A stretch of DNA of 64,000 nucleotides from Berberis thunbergii (lineage: Eukaryota; Streptophyta; Magnoliopsida; Ranunculales; Berberidaceae), in assembly GCA_003290165.1 (NCBI GenBank), contig QNQO01000594.1:1-64000 (forward strand), given 5' to 3'. The notes below the pieces were generated by a model that was not told the origin of the DNA, searched no databases, and saw only the letters and a list, made by a program, of their open reading frames with translations. The translations under genes were made by a program, and so were the position numbers. Position 1 is the stretch's first letter. Every line of letters starts with the position of its first letter. This document shows positions 1 through 13,061 of this stretch, in pieces.

Positions 1-190
1 TCTTTTGTCAAGAATTCCAGTATCTTGTTTTTCACTGGGGTTGCAGGAAGTCTTCACCAGAATTCTGAAAAAAAAGTCCTTTGGGCCTCGTCAACGGCTT
101 CCAACCCAAAAGAAATCCCCCTGGATGAAGACATTATTATTATTGTTGTTATTATTATCTTGAACTATGTCCATCCTCATTTCATTTCAC
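1..190. other. Left edge, possible end of a truncated gene
   Basis: A pyrimidine-rich stretch ends in ttgcag at 43-48. The sequence after it is open and codes for a hydrophilic segment containing NPKEIPLDED, followed by ATT/GTT repeats that would encode isoleucine and valine. This could be the acceptor and last exon of a gene lying to the left, or chance. I do not recognise the protein. The gene, if real, is cut by the window edge. Confidence 0.2.
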
Positions 191-193
191 TTA

Positions 194-385
194 GGGTGTG
201 TTTGGTTGCATGGAATCTCATGAAAATTCATGAGGAGACTCATACATTTTAGGCTAAATTGAAATATCACTTCGCATCTACCATTTGACCACCATTTGAT
301 TTTGTGATCAATCACCATTGATCATAAAACCAAATGGTGGATGTGGAGTGATATGGCATAGGATTCCATGCAACCAAACACACCC
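194..385. mobile_element. Tourist-like (PIF/Harbinger) MITE
   Basis: This is a 192-bp foldback element. The left end GGGTGTGTTTGGTTGCA is matched by the inverted right end TGCAACCAAACACACCC. It is flanked by the 3-bp duplication TTA at 191-193 and 386-388, the hallmark of PIF/Harbinger-derived Tourist MITEs. The terminal repeats are nearly perfect for about 25 bp. The interior is also loosely palindromic and carries no coding potential. A longer relative lies at 33023-33464. Confidence 0.85.
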
Positions 386-406
386 TTAGATCGTCAAGGG
401 TTTGAC

Positions 407-1085
407 TAGTGACAGAGTCAGGATTTTTGTTGAAGGGGCAGAATGATGTCATAATTAATTAAATATAATATAAAAATTAGTTACTTTAACATGATTATTT
501 TTAATACAGCAAAAAAAGGAGTACAACAAAGACAGTCATTGAAGATGATTACTACTATATTCATTAAAGATTATTACCACTTCTAGAAACACAACACAAG
601 AGAAGAGTTTGAATCGTTAATTACTACTACATGAAGAAAATGAGGAGGAGATTGGGTTGCTTATGATTTTTTTGTGGAGATGACCAACACAATGATTAAT
701 GAATGCACCTTATACCTAGAAGAAGAATAATAAGGTGGTTTGGACCCTATTGGATCTTGTGAAGATGAGCTCAAATAACTCAATAGTTATAGATCTTTGA
801 AGATGATGAAATATGGGGGTTTCTCTCATCTTATCCAATCGATGGAGTGTGAAGAAGAAACTATGGATTTTAATTTCTTGGAGAGATTTGAGGGATTTAA
901 CCTCTATCTCTACCTCTAAAAGTAGAGTTTGGATTTGATATGTACATGATTTGAAGGATGAAGTCCTAGTTGAAATGAAAAGTGAGAATAGAGGGGCAAA
1001 TAAAAAAAAAAAAAACTAATTGGGGGACATAAAAAAAATCTCAAAAGTCAGTGGGGGTAAGTGCCCCCACGTGAATCCGTGCCTA
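407..1085. mobile_element. Non-autonomous hAT-like element
   Basis: This is a 679-bp element whose left end begins TAGTGACAGAGTCAGGATTT and whose right end is GTGAATCCGTGCCTA. The ends are imperfect inverted repeats. The flanks are GGTTTGAC (399-406) and AGTTTGAC (1086-1093), an 8-bp duplication with one change, as expected for hAT transposition. Both ends resemble those of the element at 47475-48473, including the internal blocks gaaggggcag and gtgcccccacgtg. There is no transposase. The interior holds several short A/T-rich open frames with no recognisable product. Confidence 0.7.
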
Positions 1086-1093
1086 AGTTTGAC

Positions 1094-1376
1094 AATGGCA
1101 ATGACACCACCAATTCTGCTGAAGGATATTATTATTGCCTTTTTTTTTTGAAGTATATCACCAATATAAAAAAAATAAAATTTACTACCTCTCTTCTCCA
1201 TCAAGCAACACCACTACCACCCCGATACTGCCACTTCTCTCCTACACCACCGGCCTCACTGGGCTGCCACATCTCCTCTATCTTCTTTTTTTTCCTCGCT
1301 CTCTTATCCATCCATCAAGCACCACCACCACCCAAAAAATTGTTTTTGAAAACAATAGGATAAATTTCGACCAATT
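1094..1376. other. Intergenic, C/A- and pyrimidine-rich, nothing recognised
   Basis: This is low-complexity sequence with ccacca and tcttctt runs. The short open frames here are compositional and I see no gene. Confidence 0.4.
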
Positions 1377-1885
1377 TAAACCCTCAATTGAGCTGATTCT
1401 CAATCTTATCAAAACATGAAAATTGTAGTATTTTGAGTTATCTAATAAACACAATTTGAATCATTTGAAAATGTTTTGCAATGAGAAAGTTAAGGTTATT
1501 TAACTAAAGTCGTGCAAATTTGTTTTGCAATGAAACAGGTAGTGTCATTGACTTTCGGCCAACTTATATGCTAGATTGAGATCGATTTTCAGGCTCATCA
1601 AAAAGTGAAAATTGTAGTGCTCTGAGTTACCTAATAAACACAATTTAAATAATTTGAAAATGTTTTGAAATGAGCAAGTTATGGTAATTTTACTAAAGTC
1701 GTGCAATGAAAACATGATAGTATCCCTGACTTTCGGCCAACTTATATACTCGATCGAGACTGATTCTCAAGCACAATACAAAAATTGTAGTACTCTGAGT
1801 TACCTAATAAACACAATTTTAATCACTTGAAAATGTTTCGAAATGAGCAAGTTATGGTCATTTTATTAAAGTTGCACAAATCTGT
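1377..1885. repeat. Imperfect tandem repeat, about 180-bp unit, 2.5 to 3 copies
   Basis: The segment starting near 1395 (attctcaatcttatca) recurs near 1583 and near 1760. Each copy is followed by gaaaattgtagt, gagttacctaataaacacaattt and gaaaatgttt, and the copies are separated by gactttcggccaactta. The period is therefore 188 then 177 bp. No coding frame runs through it. It may be a decayed piece of a satellite or of an LTR-element repeat. Confidence 0.7.
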
Positions 1886-2740
1886 CCGAAAAAAAAGTCT
1901 GTTATCACCCATTCGCTTGGACCTCTGCGAGATTTAAAAAAAAACTCGCCTGGACCCTTGCAACTGGCAATTGAAAAAACCTCGCCTGAAACTTTGTGAG
2001 ATTTTGCAATAACCTCGCCTGTACCTCCGTGACTCACATTGTTCATTACAAGTTTTATGCAAAATCTCGCATTGTTTTGTGCAAACAATACATTTTCCCT
2101 AAAAAATTCTCGTATTGATTCATTTTTGGTGAATTAGTGAGTAGTGACTAAATAAATGAGGATTTTTCAAAGGAAACTGAAATTTCAAATGTTATGTTAA
2201 CAAAACAATAATTTCATGAAGCAATCGAACGAATCAAATGAAGGGGATAGAAGAATCGGGTGCTTGCGATTTGTGTTTTGCATTTTGAATACGATAGGGA
2301 AGATGCGTTGCCTTTGCTTTTTGAATGGGGGAGAAAAATGCTGATTTGCTTGTTTATATTACTTGGAGTTGATTTTGCGTTTGAGATGTCGTGTTTTGTA
2401 GAGGTTCACAATTTTTAAGGATTTCGATTTTGAGGGAATTTTTGAAGGAGAGGGAAGAAATTTTCGATTTGAATTGGGAGAGATTTCAATGTGAGAGATG
2501 GAAGAGATTTGAATGGGGGAGGAGAGGAGATTGCGTTTCGATTTGAATGGGGAGGGGAAAATTGTTAGTTTTTGTTTATATAGATGGCGTGTGAAAGAAT
2601 GGTGGTGTGGGAAAAACAATAGGTGGTATGAGAGTGTTAAATGATGTGTAAAAATACTTTTGGTGGTATGAAATAGTCGTTGCCATTTGCCCATGGCAGG
2701 TTGGAAAAAGAAATGTTACTTGATCAAGATGAGCTCCCAA
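1886..2740. other. Upstream region of the NAC-alpha gene with short degenerate repeats
   Basis: From 1890 to 2040 the words ctcgcctg and gcgagatt recur several times at roughly 35-45 bp spacing. The rest is AT-rich and holds no gene that I recognise. The last few hundred bases should contain the upstream control region of the NAC-alpha gene. Confidence 0.4.
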
Positions 2741-2741
2741 G

Positions 2742-2748
2742 TATAAAT
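2742..2748 (+). promoter_or_regulatory. Candidate TATA box of the NAC-alpha gene
   Basis: TATAAAT lies 106 bp upstream of the start codon at 2854. It is followed by a pyrimidine-rich stretch typical of plant 5' leaders. A transcription start near 2775 would give a leader of about 80 nt. Confidence 0.5.
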
Positions 2749-2853
2749 CCGTGGTTTAATTGTGTTTTTAGGTTTTTTATTGTTTTGTTTTGTTTTGCTT
2801 TCTCTTTCACTAACCATCCATCTAACTCGCTAGCTCTCTCAAAGTCGGCGGCC

Positions 2854-5318
<2,465 letters not shown>

Positions 5319-6477
5319 ATTTTCTGCCAATTTGACCATAGTTTAATTTATTCCATTTTCATACTTTCAGACGATTTTTTGGTTTAGATCAGATTCATTC
5401 ACCATTTCTGTTATTTCCTTCTTTTTAGTGATTTATAAGCTCAAAGTAGAGGAGCTATTCACTGTTTCCATGGTACTTGGCAAAACTTCAAGCTTGAGTT
5501 TGAGGTGTCTCTTCCATTTCTCAGGTGGTGTTTGCTTTACTAGAGCCAGTAAATACTTAAGCGCGTAAAAACAAATGCCTCAGTCTATGCCTCACTTTTT
5601 TGAGTCAAATGATTCAAACTGAACTCCCTCAATATTTTTTGGCGCCCACAGCAACGTAGGGTCTAAGACCTTTGTGCCCTTTAAAGAAGTGGCTAGGTTA
5701 GGATTTAGGAAGACGACTCCCTTGTTAACCCCTTCTCATTCTCTTGTGCCCAAATTTGTTAGCTAATGTCATTCTCCAAATAAATGGTTATTGTCTCAAT
5801 GCCCAGGCAGGATTCACAGACCATGGTTGAGAACAATTTCTTGGCTTCTACTGACCCACTCCTTCCAAAATTTCAATACGAGGAAGGGAATTAACATGGT
5901 TAAGCATAATTTTGGGACAGATGAACTTTTACTTGAATCCTTTAAATCGTCATACTGAATTTAATATATATAAATTGAAGTTTATTGTGTTATCGTTGAT
6001 GTCCATTTTTTGGAATTCCGAACAAGCCTTAATATTTTCAGTTATTTACAAATCTTTGCCTGTACTATAGAATTTGGGACGAGTGCATTAGCATAAATTA
6101 ACCATGCTATAACCATTGTTTAAACGGATATTCGGGGCGGAGTGGATCCGCCAATCCGTTCGGTGTGGAGATGGTTTTTAACAAATATTATATTGGGATG
6201 GATTCCGGGATCTGCAAACTCCAGGGGCGTGGACAAATTTGGCCAAATCCACTTCTCATTGCCATCCCTAAATTTAGTTCCCAACTTCACTAAATCCCAC
6301 TTATTTTACTATTGTGCCATTGTTGTTGTGCCGTCACATGGCATTTTAGTGAATTTTGTAGGATGAGTGGGTGTTTGCTTACAACCCATTGATTTTACAT
6401 GTTTTGAGCAGTCTTTAAGCAAAAGGTATTTTGAGACTTTGAAGAATTTCGCAAATGTTTTTTTTACAGTGTGAAGC
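5319..6477. other. Downstream of NAC-alpha, no gene seen
   Basis: The first 200-300 bp should be the 3' UTR of the NAC-alpha transcript. The rest has no long frame. The stretch from 6121 to 6260 (gatccgccaatccg and similar) reads like repeat-derived sequence, but I could not define its ends. Confidence 0.4.
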
Positions 6478-7790
6478 ATGTTGATATTTGACCGACGGAT
6501 TGCCCTGATAAACTTCTTTGGCTCGGGGACAAAAAGTCAGTTCTCGGTTAAAAGTGTCACTCAACTTTCACTAAAGAATATCTGGAAAGCTCCACTTCAA
6601 ACCCTTCTAATCTTTCTTTCGGGGCTTCTCTATTTAGAGAATTGTGGAGAATTAAAGCTCCCCCGCGCCCTCTTTCTGCTTTGGAAGACCAGTCAAAACA
6701 TTCTACTCACTATGATCAACCTTGTGAGGCTCCACATACCTATCGTCGACTGTTGCATTTTTTGCAAGAGTCATACGGAGGATGTCATTCACTTTTCTTC
6801 CATTGCTCGATCATCAACATATTTTGGCTTCTTTCCTTCATTTCTATCAGTTGGCTCAATACTAATCCCACATCTTCCTCCATTTCACGGTTTTTTTAAT
6901 TTATGTGGGACACAACCAAGGTCCACCCCGAGGACAAAGATGAAATGTTGTCCCAATTTGTGGCTGTCCTCCTCACTATCTGGTAGATTCGCAACATGAC
7001 TATTTTTTAGAATACCACTATATGCACTCAATCTTTCCTTTTTACCCTCCACAAAACCTGGATTCCCTGGCACAAGCACTGGTTCACTAATAGTAATTGT
7101 CCTCCAACTCAAGAACCCACCTTTCTAGGGGAACCCTTTATCACCATCCTTTTAGTTCCTTGACTTTTCGAATCAGCGATAAGTGAAAGACAGATTGTTT
7201 TGACACTTTCACATCCCACAATAGTATCACATTGGGCCCCCTTTCGGAGATTGCTACTTCCTGAGTTGCTATGATCCAAACACAACTTTAGTCAGCAAGG
7301 CCACTGCAAAATTAACCTCAACTCTAATCACTCTAGGCCAATCCCCACTGCTCTGGATCCAGATATGATATTTGTGAATTTTGATGCATGTTACTATGCC
7401 ACCTCTAAATAGGGAGCCTTAGGTGTCTTGGCGACCAATTTGCATTGGACAAATTCTTGCAACAATTGCTGGCCTGATAGTGGGTACAGTTCTGGATAGC
7501 ACGATAGCAGAATGCTATGCGGTGGAGGCAACCTTGCTTCTAATCCACGCACAACAATGGAAGTCTTGTGTCCTTTTTGGAGATTCGGCAAACCTTATTG
7601 ATCTCATCCATGATGAAGCCAATCAACCCACTTTTGTTATGAACCGGGTCCATGATGAAGCAATATTAGATGTCTATTCCTTTTGCTTCTATTATGGACT
7701 TGTAAGTATGTAGGTAAGGACCTCAATATGGAAGCCCATAACTTGGCAACAGTCGCAGGGCAACAACTCTGTAATATTACTTAATAATTA
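6478..7790 (+). pseudogene. LINE (non-LTR retrotransposon) remnant: zf-RVT and RNase H part
   Basis: This is the C-terminal half of a decayed LINE ORF2. Around 6490-6560 the frame reads DRRIALI then KSQFSVKSVTQLS, matching the D..W....G.FSVKS signature that precedes the reverse-transcriptase zinc-binding domain. From 6640 to 6860 two overlapping frames read LWRIKAPPR, then CIFCKSHTEDVIH and FHCSIINIFW; together they make a zf-RVT (CxxC...H..HC) domain broken by frame slips. From 7420 to 7780 a second domain reads AECYAVEATLLLIHAQQW, LFGDSANLIDLIHDE and EAHNLATVAG, the acidic-residue pattern of a plant RVT_3-type RNase H. Frameshifts and stops show it is dead. The reverse-transcriptase core and 5' part were not found, so the copy appears 5'-truncated. 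Confidence 0.8.
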
Positions 7791-8410
7791 ATATAGTATG
7801 CCTATGGCTTTATAAAAAAAAGTATGTTGATATTTTAGAAATAACAAACCAAGAGCATTCAATACTCACCAAGCTTAATTATTTGCCCTCGATTTAAAAA
7901 AAAAGTTACGATAGTGGAAAAATCTACTTCTTTAACTGAAATTGAAGTTCATGTTCCATGAATAGTGAATTGCCCTCCCAATGTAGGCTATTACAATCAA
8001 AACCATCCTGGCTCAAATATTAATTATTTATACATAAGTTCTTTTTATAATTTATTTGAATCTCAATTATCTATAAATTGAAATAGGTCATTACATCTAA
8101 CTTTTGGATATCACATTTTGCTCTCCACCTTTCATACGTTTTACAATAAAAAAAAATATATCTCAAACCTTGTTAAGTATTACCTAAGCCCCTAACATAA
8201 TTTTTTATGAAGCCCCTACTTATCTATATTGTACTATAACCTTAAGTTTGTCAAATTATGGTATTCCAAAAATGCCCTCTCTATAGTAAAAAAATTTCAT
8301 CAAGTTTGGTTCCAATTACAAATAACTTATTTTTAGAAAATTTCTACCATATCAATGCAAACTAGCAAAATTGGCACGTGTAATTTTTTTTAAACTGATG
8401 TCCTAAAATT
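7791..8410. other. AT-rich intergenic DNA
   Basis: No gene is visible. The stretch 8040-8180 (gaaataggtcattacatct, then ttttgctctccacctttcat and ttttacaataaaa) resembles 63500-63600 near the right edge and, more weakly, 62810-62930. They may be fragments of one unnamed repeat family. Confidence 0.35.
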
Positions 8411-8415
8411 AGTAT

Positions 8416-9949
8416 TGATGTTTCCAAAATTTGTCCTCCTGTGAGTTTGACTTGCAAAACAACTGTTAGATTGCCGAAGACCACATTTTCAGTGGTCGAA
8501 GACACTCTGATGCTTAAGTCAGTAACTTTGTTGGAAGAATAATGTAAATCTGGACAAAACTGAATTAAAGTTGCATATTTTTGTCGGATGTTCCCTTTAC
8601 CTTTTATAATGGTTGTGGTTAATTCTCTGCGTGACTTAAGCATGTGAGGTGCAACGGAAATAATGTTTCTTGTAATAGTCTATTCCTTAATGGAGATTAG
8701 GGGTGGGCATCCCATCCCGCGATCCCGATCCCGTCCATCTCGTCCCGATTTTTTCGGGTCTTAATGGGATTGAATAATTTCATCCCGATCCCGTCCCGTC
8801 TAGAATGGGATGAGATGGGATGAAGATTTTCAATCCCGCCAATCCCCCCGAACTAATTTTTTTATATTAATTATTAATATTTTTATTTACTTATTTATTT
8901 ATTTATTAAGAAATTTCCTAAGTTATATAAAATGTTAAAAACTAAATTACTTCTTGTGATGGTAAAGAACTTGAAAATAATTATCAAATGGAATTATTAA
9001 TGTACACATTCTTTGTTTGCTTAAATCTGAATTCTTGGCACTTTTTAAATAGCAGGTCTTGACGAAACTTCTTGATCATTGTAAGATTTGTCCCTCCTTT
9101 GTCATGTTTATCCTGTTTCAAACCAATGAAATATTTTGTTTTCATTAACTAAAAGGTCTAGGAAGACGGTATCTGAATTTTATGTCGTTGTATAGACAAA
9201 AAAAAAATGGCATCTGAAGTCTTCTTGGCACCATTTTCATGAACCAAGCAGGTCCTATAGATTCAAATTATCAAATGAATAAGGCCCAATTGCTCATTGA
9301 ACAGATAATCTAGTCTCAAATCACAAAAAAGACCATTAACATGATACATAGTATGTTTTGAAATTTCCTTCATACACCTTTCTTTAAAGGATATGTGTAT
9401 CTTGTGTTATCTGAAAAACCTTTTGTTCAAAGTTGAAGGATGCTCTAACTTCCCGTCCCGTCCCGTCCCAGCAGTTCCAGGCTTCTATTTGATATGTCCA
9501 GATTAGCACGCTGATCCCGTCCCGTCCCGAACCCGTTTGGGATGGGACGAGGTTGGGATGGAGTTTTTCCCATCCCGTCCCGTCCCGATCCCGTATGAAC
9601 GGGATGGGATAGGGATGAGTATATCTCGTCCCATCCCGTCCCGTGCCCACCCCTAATGGAGATGCGTCCGTGGGGGCGTAAGTCCCTCTAAGTCTTTTTT
9701 TAGTGCAACGTTCTTCTTCTTTATGAAAGAACGCGTATCGGGCTTGGATTCAGGCTCTGATTCGTCCGGGCTTGAATTCGGGTATTGTTTACATCTCCTT
9801 AGTAGTAGGCCTAGTCTGGGCCTTTATAATTGACCTCATTCTTCTAGAGCTTTATGAGCTGGCCCAATAGATTGGGCATTGTATTCTGGTGATGGATCTT
9901 TATGCCACGTGTACGACTGTGATGTTTGGTCTATTTTGATGTATCATCT
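8416..9949 (-). repeat. 3' LTR of the Tat-like element, interrupted
   Basis: It consists of 8416-8697 plus 9664-9949, about 568 bp after removal of the inserted hAT element and its 8-bp duplication. It aligns with the LTR at 17501-18055 over its whole length. Shared blocks include cctcctgtgagtttgac, ttttataatggttgtggtt, cttaagcatgtgaggygc, gcctttat and ttgtattct. Confidence 0.85.
8698..9655. mobile_element. Non-autonomous hAT element with CCCGTCCCG-type subterminal repeats
   Basis: This is a 958-bp element with 12-bp perfect terminal inverted repeats (TAGGGGTGGGCA and TGCCCACCCCTA) and a perfect 8-bp duplication ATGGAGAT (8690-8697 and 9656-9663). It sits inside the 3' LTR of the Tat-like element. 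The other LTR has the uninterrupted site ttaatgaagatgcg near 17766, which confirms the boundaries. Within about 130-200 bp of each end the words cccgtcccg, gatcccg and gggatggga are repeated many times in both orientations, as hAT subterminal transposase-binding motifs usually are. The interior is AT-rich with no transposase. Confidence 0.93.
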
Positions 9950-9953
9950 GCTA

Positions 9954-9963
9954 CTCCCCCCTT
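9954..9963 (-). promoter_or_regulatory. Polypurine tract of the Tat-like element
   Basis: On the minus strand this reads AAGGGGGGAG just upstream of the 3' LTR start, the expected site for priming plus-strand synthesis. A few bases separate it from the LTR edge, which has itself mutated. Confidence 0.6.
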
Positions 9964-10272
9964 AGTTAGTGGGTATGTTCAAGTATCCACTAACTGTGTG
10001 GCGGTTTTTGCTTTTTGATTGCAACATTACGGCTTGGTTAATGCTCTTACTATCTGTCGCTATTGTTTTCTTTCCATTGTTCCATCCACCTGTTTGTTTT
10101 GGCACGATTTCTGGGATTTCGTTGCGATTGTCACACCTTGCATGTTCTCCAAGGGTGGTCCTTTCGTTGCCATTCCTACAAAAATGAGAGACTCTGTATA
10201 TGCTATTCTTCCTTCTGCATCTTCTCGTTTTTTTATTGTTAATTTTTTATTATTCGCATTCATTATCTAGTC

Positions 10273-10715
10273 ATGTCTAACTTCAGAGTTTTGGGTGGCG
10301 ATGCTCTTGATGTTTGCAAAGCTTTCTTCATGCCTAAGAGGGCAACACACACGACCTTGGACAACATTCGTTACGACTACTCATTGCCAAACGACCTGGA
10401 GATTGTTCTCCCGGAGATGGCGACAGTCCTTGTTGTCCTAGGCATGGATATATTGCTTTGTATCCAGGTATGTTCCATTATGGTTTCAGGCTTTCAGCTC
10501 CTCCTATCGTCTGGGAGTACTTGGATTTGGTTAGGATTGTTTCGACACAACTTGTCCCCAACGGTTGGAAGGTAATGATTTCAACCTTGGTGAGGGCTGC
10601 CTCTACTCGCATCCCTATGAATGTTAGGGTGTTGCACTCCCTGGTAGGGTTCAGCGTGGACCCCAGTTACACTTGTCGCTTGCGTTCTTCTCCCTGGTTT
10701 GATGAGCTGCAATAG
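10273..10715 (+). pseudogene. Antisense ORF of the Tat-like element, PF04195-like domain, frameshifted
   Basis: This lies on the strand opposite to gag-pol, between integrase and the 3' LTR. One frame starts MSNFRVLGGDALDVCKAFF and runs through YDYSLPNDLEIVLPE. A second frame, from about 10440, continues with LYPGMFHYGFRLSAPP, YLDLVRIVSTQLVPNGWK and WFDELQ. The joined pattern (Y.gmf..G.RL..PP....L....i...QL.PN.W) is that of the plant domain called putative gypsy-type transposon (PF04195), often annotated in stand-alone plant proteins. At least one frameshift near 10440 disables it. Its function is unknown, and assignment to the family is by eye. Confidence 0.65.
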
Positions 10716-10930
10716 GAGTATTAGGCTGGTCGAGGTCCTAGTTCTACGCCTATCTTTTTTTCAACCATTTTAGGTTTCCCAGGAATCAAATTCTGTGATC
10801 GTTCTAGGAGCCTAAGAAGGTTGAGTTTTCATTGTTTTTAGAATAGCAGGAGTTATGTCATAGGTTTTGTGATCTTCCCCAAGTATCAGTAGAAGATTTC
10901 TTTACTACAGATGTTGTTGTCCGTGGTGAT

Positions 10931-11593
10931 TTGTTTTCACCGGGTAGGGCAGGCCTCGCTTTTGAGGTTACTTTTGCAAGTGCTGGCGATGTAGGAGTCC
11001 CTGCCTCTATTTCTACTCGAGGTCCTAGGAACACTGGTCAAATTGTTAAGAAAATGAAAGTTCCTAGGTCTCCTAACCCTTCCAAGATATCGGCCGTCAG
11101 TTTTGGCCTGTGTCTTGAAAAGGAAGAAACTTGCTTCTTCCGTCCTTGAATCCGCCAAGACCCCCTCTTATCTTGCCTCTCTTTAGAAAGGAGGTCGTGG
11201 TTCGGGGGATGATTCTTCTGCTCTGAGGATGATGAGGTAAACCGAGTCCTCAAGTTAAGTAAGAAGGAGGTTTCTCATCCTCTGGATGACTATGAGAAAA
11301 AACTTGTTGCTTCTTATTGCTTGTTGGATTCTGCCGGCCTCTCGATTGACGATTTGCGTGTTATCGTGAATAAAATGCTTCAACTAGGTGTTTGGCTGTC
11401 GAATAATCCGAAGGGTACTAAGACCTTGGATGACTTCGAGTATGATCTGTTAGTAGAGGATCAAGTTGTTGCTCGTTCCCAAGACCACAAGCTTACTATT
11501 TCTTCTGTTGTGCCTGGGACTTCGTGTTGTTCCTTCTGCGTTTCACCCCGTTTCTTCTGTCTGTGGAGAGACCTTCTGACCTTCCGAGGCTGA
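10931..11593 (+). pseudogene. Middle part of the antisense ORF region, broken
   Basis: Short open pieces at 10931-11149 (basic, Ser/Pro-rich) and 11321-11593 (MLDSAGLSIDDLRVIVNKM and following) sit in line between the PF04195-like part and the coiled-coil part. I read them as the linker of one ancestral antisense protein, now split by stops and frame slips. No domain was recognised. Confidence 0.4.
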
Positions 11594-11708
11594 TCTGCAG
11601 GACAACGCTCACAATTTTATTGGTGGTTGTCACAGGTGGTTGGCTAACAAACCTCCTATGCCCGTGCATCAACCACGTCGTCATATTGACGATGGTTTCT
11701 AGCATCTG

Positions 11709-12392
11709 ATGGAAGGGATGACACATCTTACCTATGCAACCGTCATGGGATCAGATTGTAAAGCGTCTCGCGACCAAGCTGTGTATGTCAAGCGGAAGCT
11801 CTCAAGACACATTTTTGTCCTTTCCCATGCTCTCCATCGACAGGATTTGTTGAAGGCGCAATGCACGGAACATGAGAGGGCTACGGACTCTGAGCGAGAG
11901 TTGTTGAGAGAACTCGAGGCTACACGTGATGCATTTTCTTCCGACCTTGAGACATCCGAGGTGGAATTGGGCAGGTTGCGTTCCCGTCTGGATGTTGCCG
12001 AGAAAGAGTTGTCTGACCGAAGGGCCGAGCTTGACGAGGTTGTTCATTCCGCCAAAGAGTGTTCTGCCAAGCTTAAGGATGCTACTACTCGCATCGTTGA
12101 GCTGAATTCCGAGTTTGCAGAGACCAAATCAGTGATTGCTAGTAAATTTACTGATGTCGACAAAGAGTTAGCGTCAACCAAAGCCGAGTTGTCGACTGTT
12201 ACAGAAAAGCTGAAGGCAGTGGAGGCCACGAATTTTAAGCTAGTTGTTATGGACTTCCTGGAAATGCAAGGTTTGAACATGTCCCAATACCACAGCTTTA
12301 TTGAGCAGGAGCTCGATGATGTCGAAGAAGTTGTTTCAGATTCGATGGGTGATCCAGATGTCGAGGAGCCTGCTGACCCCTATGCTTCCTAA
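11709..12392 (+). CDS. Coiled-coil protein, last open part of the antisense ORF
   Basis: This is an open frame of 227 codons on the strand opposite to gag-pol of the host retroelement. Residues about 50-180 are strongly heptad-like and rich in Glu, Leu, Lys and Ala (for example LLRELEATRDAFSSDL, ELGRLRSRLDVAEKEL, ELASTKAELSTVTEKL), so a long coiled coil is expected. The C-terminus is acidic. It follows the PF04195-like segment, as in plant proteins where that domain is joined to a C-terminal coiled coil. It is probably the intact 3' part of a broken ORF and not a host gene, because it lies inside the LTR-bounded element. Whether it is still expressed cannot be told. Confidence 0.6.
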   Translation: MEGMTHLTYATVMGSDCKASRDQAVYVKRKLSRHIFVLSHALHRQDLLKAQCTEHERATDSERELLRELEATRDAFSSDLETSEVELGRLRSRLDVAEKELSDRRAELDEVVHSAKECSAKLKDATTRIVELNSEFAETKSVIASKFTDVDKELASTKAELSTVTEKLKAVEATNFKLVVMDFLEMQGLNMSQYHSFIEQELDDVEEVVSDSMGDPDVEEPADPYAS

Positions 12393-13061
12393 AGATGTTG
12401 TTTGTGATATTGATTCTTCTTAGTTGTTTTCTTCTTTTTGTAATATGTTTTTTCAAAAGATAAATGGAAAATTTATTATTTCACATTTTGTGTCCCGTAT
12501 GTCTAGCTTGTTTAGCTTTTACTTATGACATTTCTAGGAGATTTTCGACTTTGGTTGTACGAATTTTTGTGGGTGGCTTCGATACGTAACATTCTAGTCG
12601 TATGGAAGCTATAGTTTACGAAATCTTGTTTCTCATTCAAATTACAATGTCGTACATTACAATCGTCATAAACATCAAACTTTTATGTCCTGGTACTTTA
12701 TTACTTCGTGGTTGATCAGGCCATAAGTTTTTACGTCTGACTCGTTCGTCTAGCATATGTATTTGTTTGCTCGGTACTCTAGCCATGCTGAGTGTTTTCT
12801 CGAGTCTGTTTTAATGTGACTTTTTGTTCTGATTAGATTATGGTTGTTTTGAAATTAAGAGTAAAAGACTTTATTGATAATAACTTTTCAAGTGCTCTAC
12901 ATTCCATAGTCGAGGTATCGCCCTCTTTGTCTTCTAACCAGTATGTTACTGGTCTGTTGATTTTAGTTACCCGGTATAGTCCTTCCCAGTTTGGGTTAAG
13001 CTTGCCCGTGCCAGGCTCTTTCGTGTTTAGTTGAACTTTTCATAACACCTAGTCTCCGACG

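Noticed and set aside
1016..1419. Overlapping frames of 60-100 codons around 1016-1419
   Set aside because: They are compositional products of ccacca- and tcttct-rich DNA, with no domain and no splice context.
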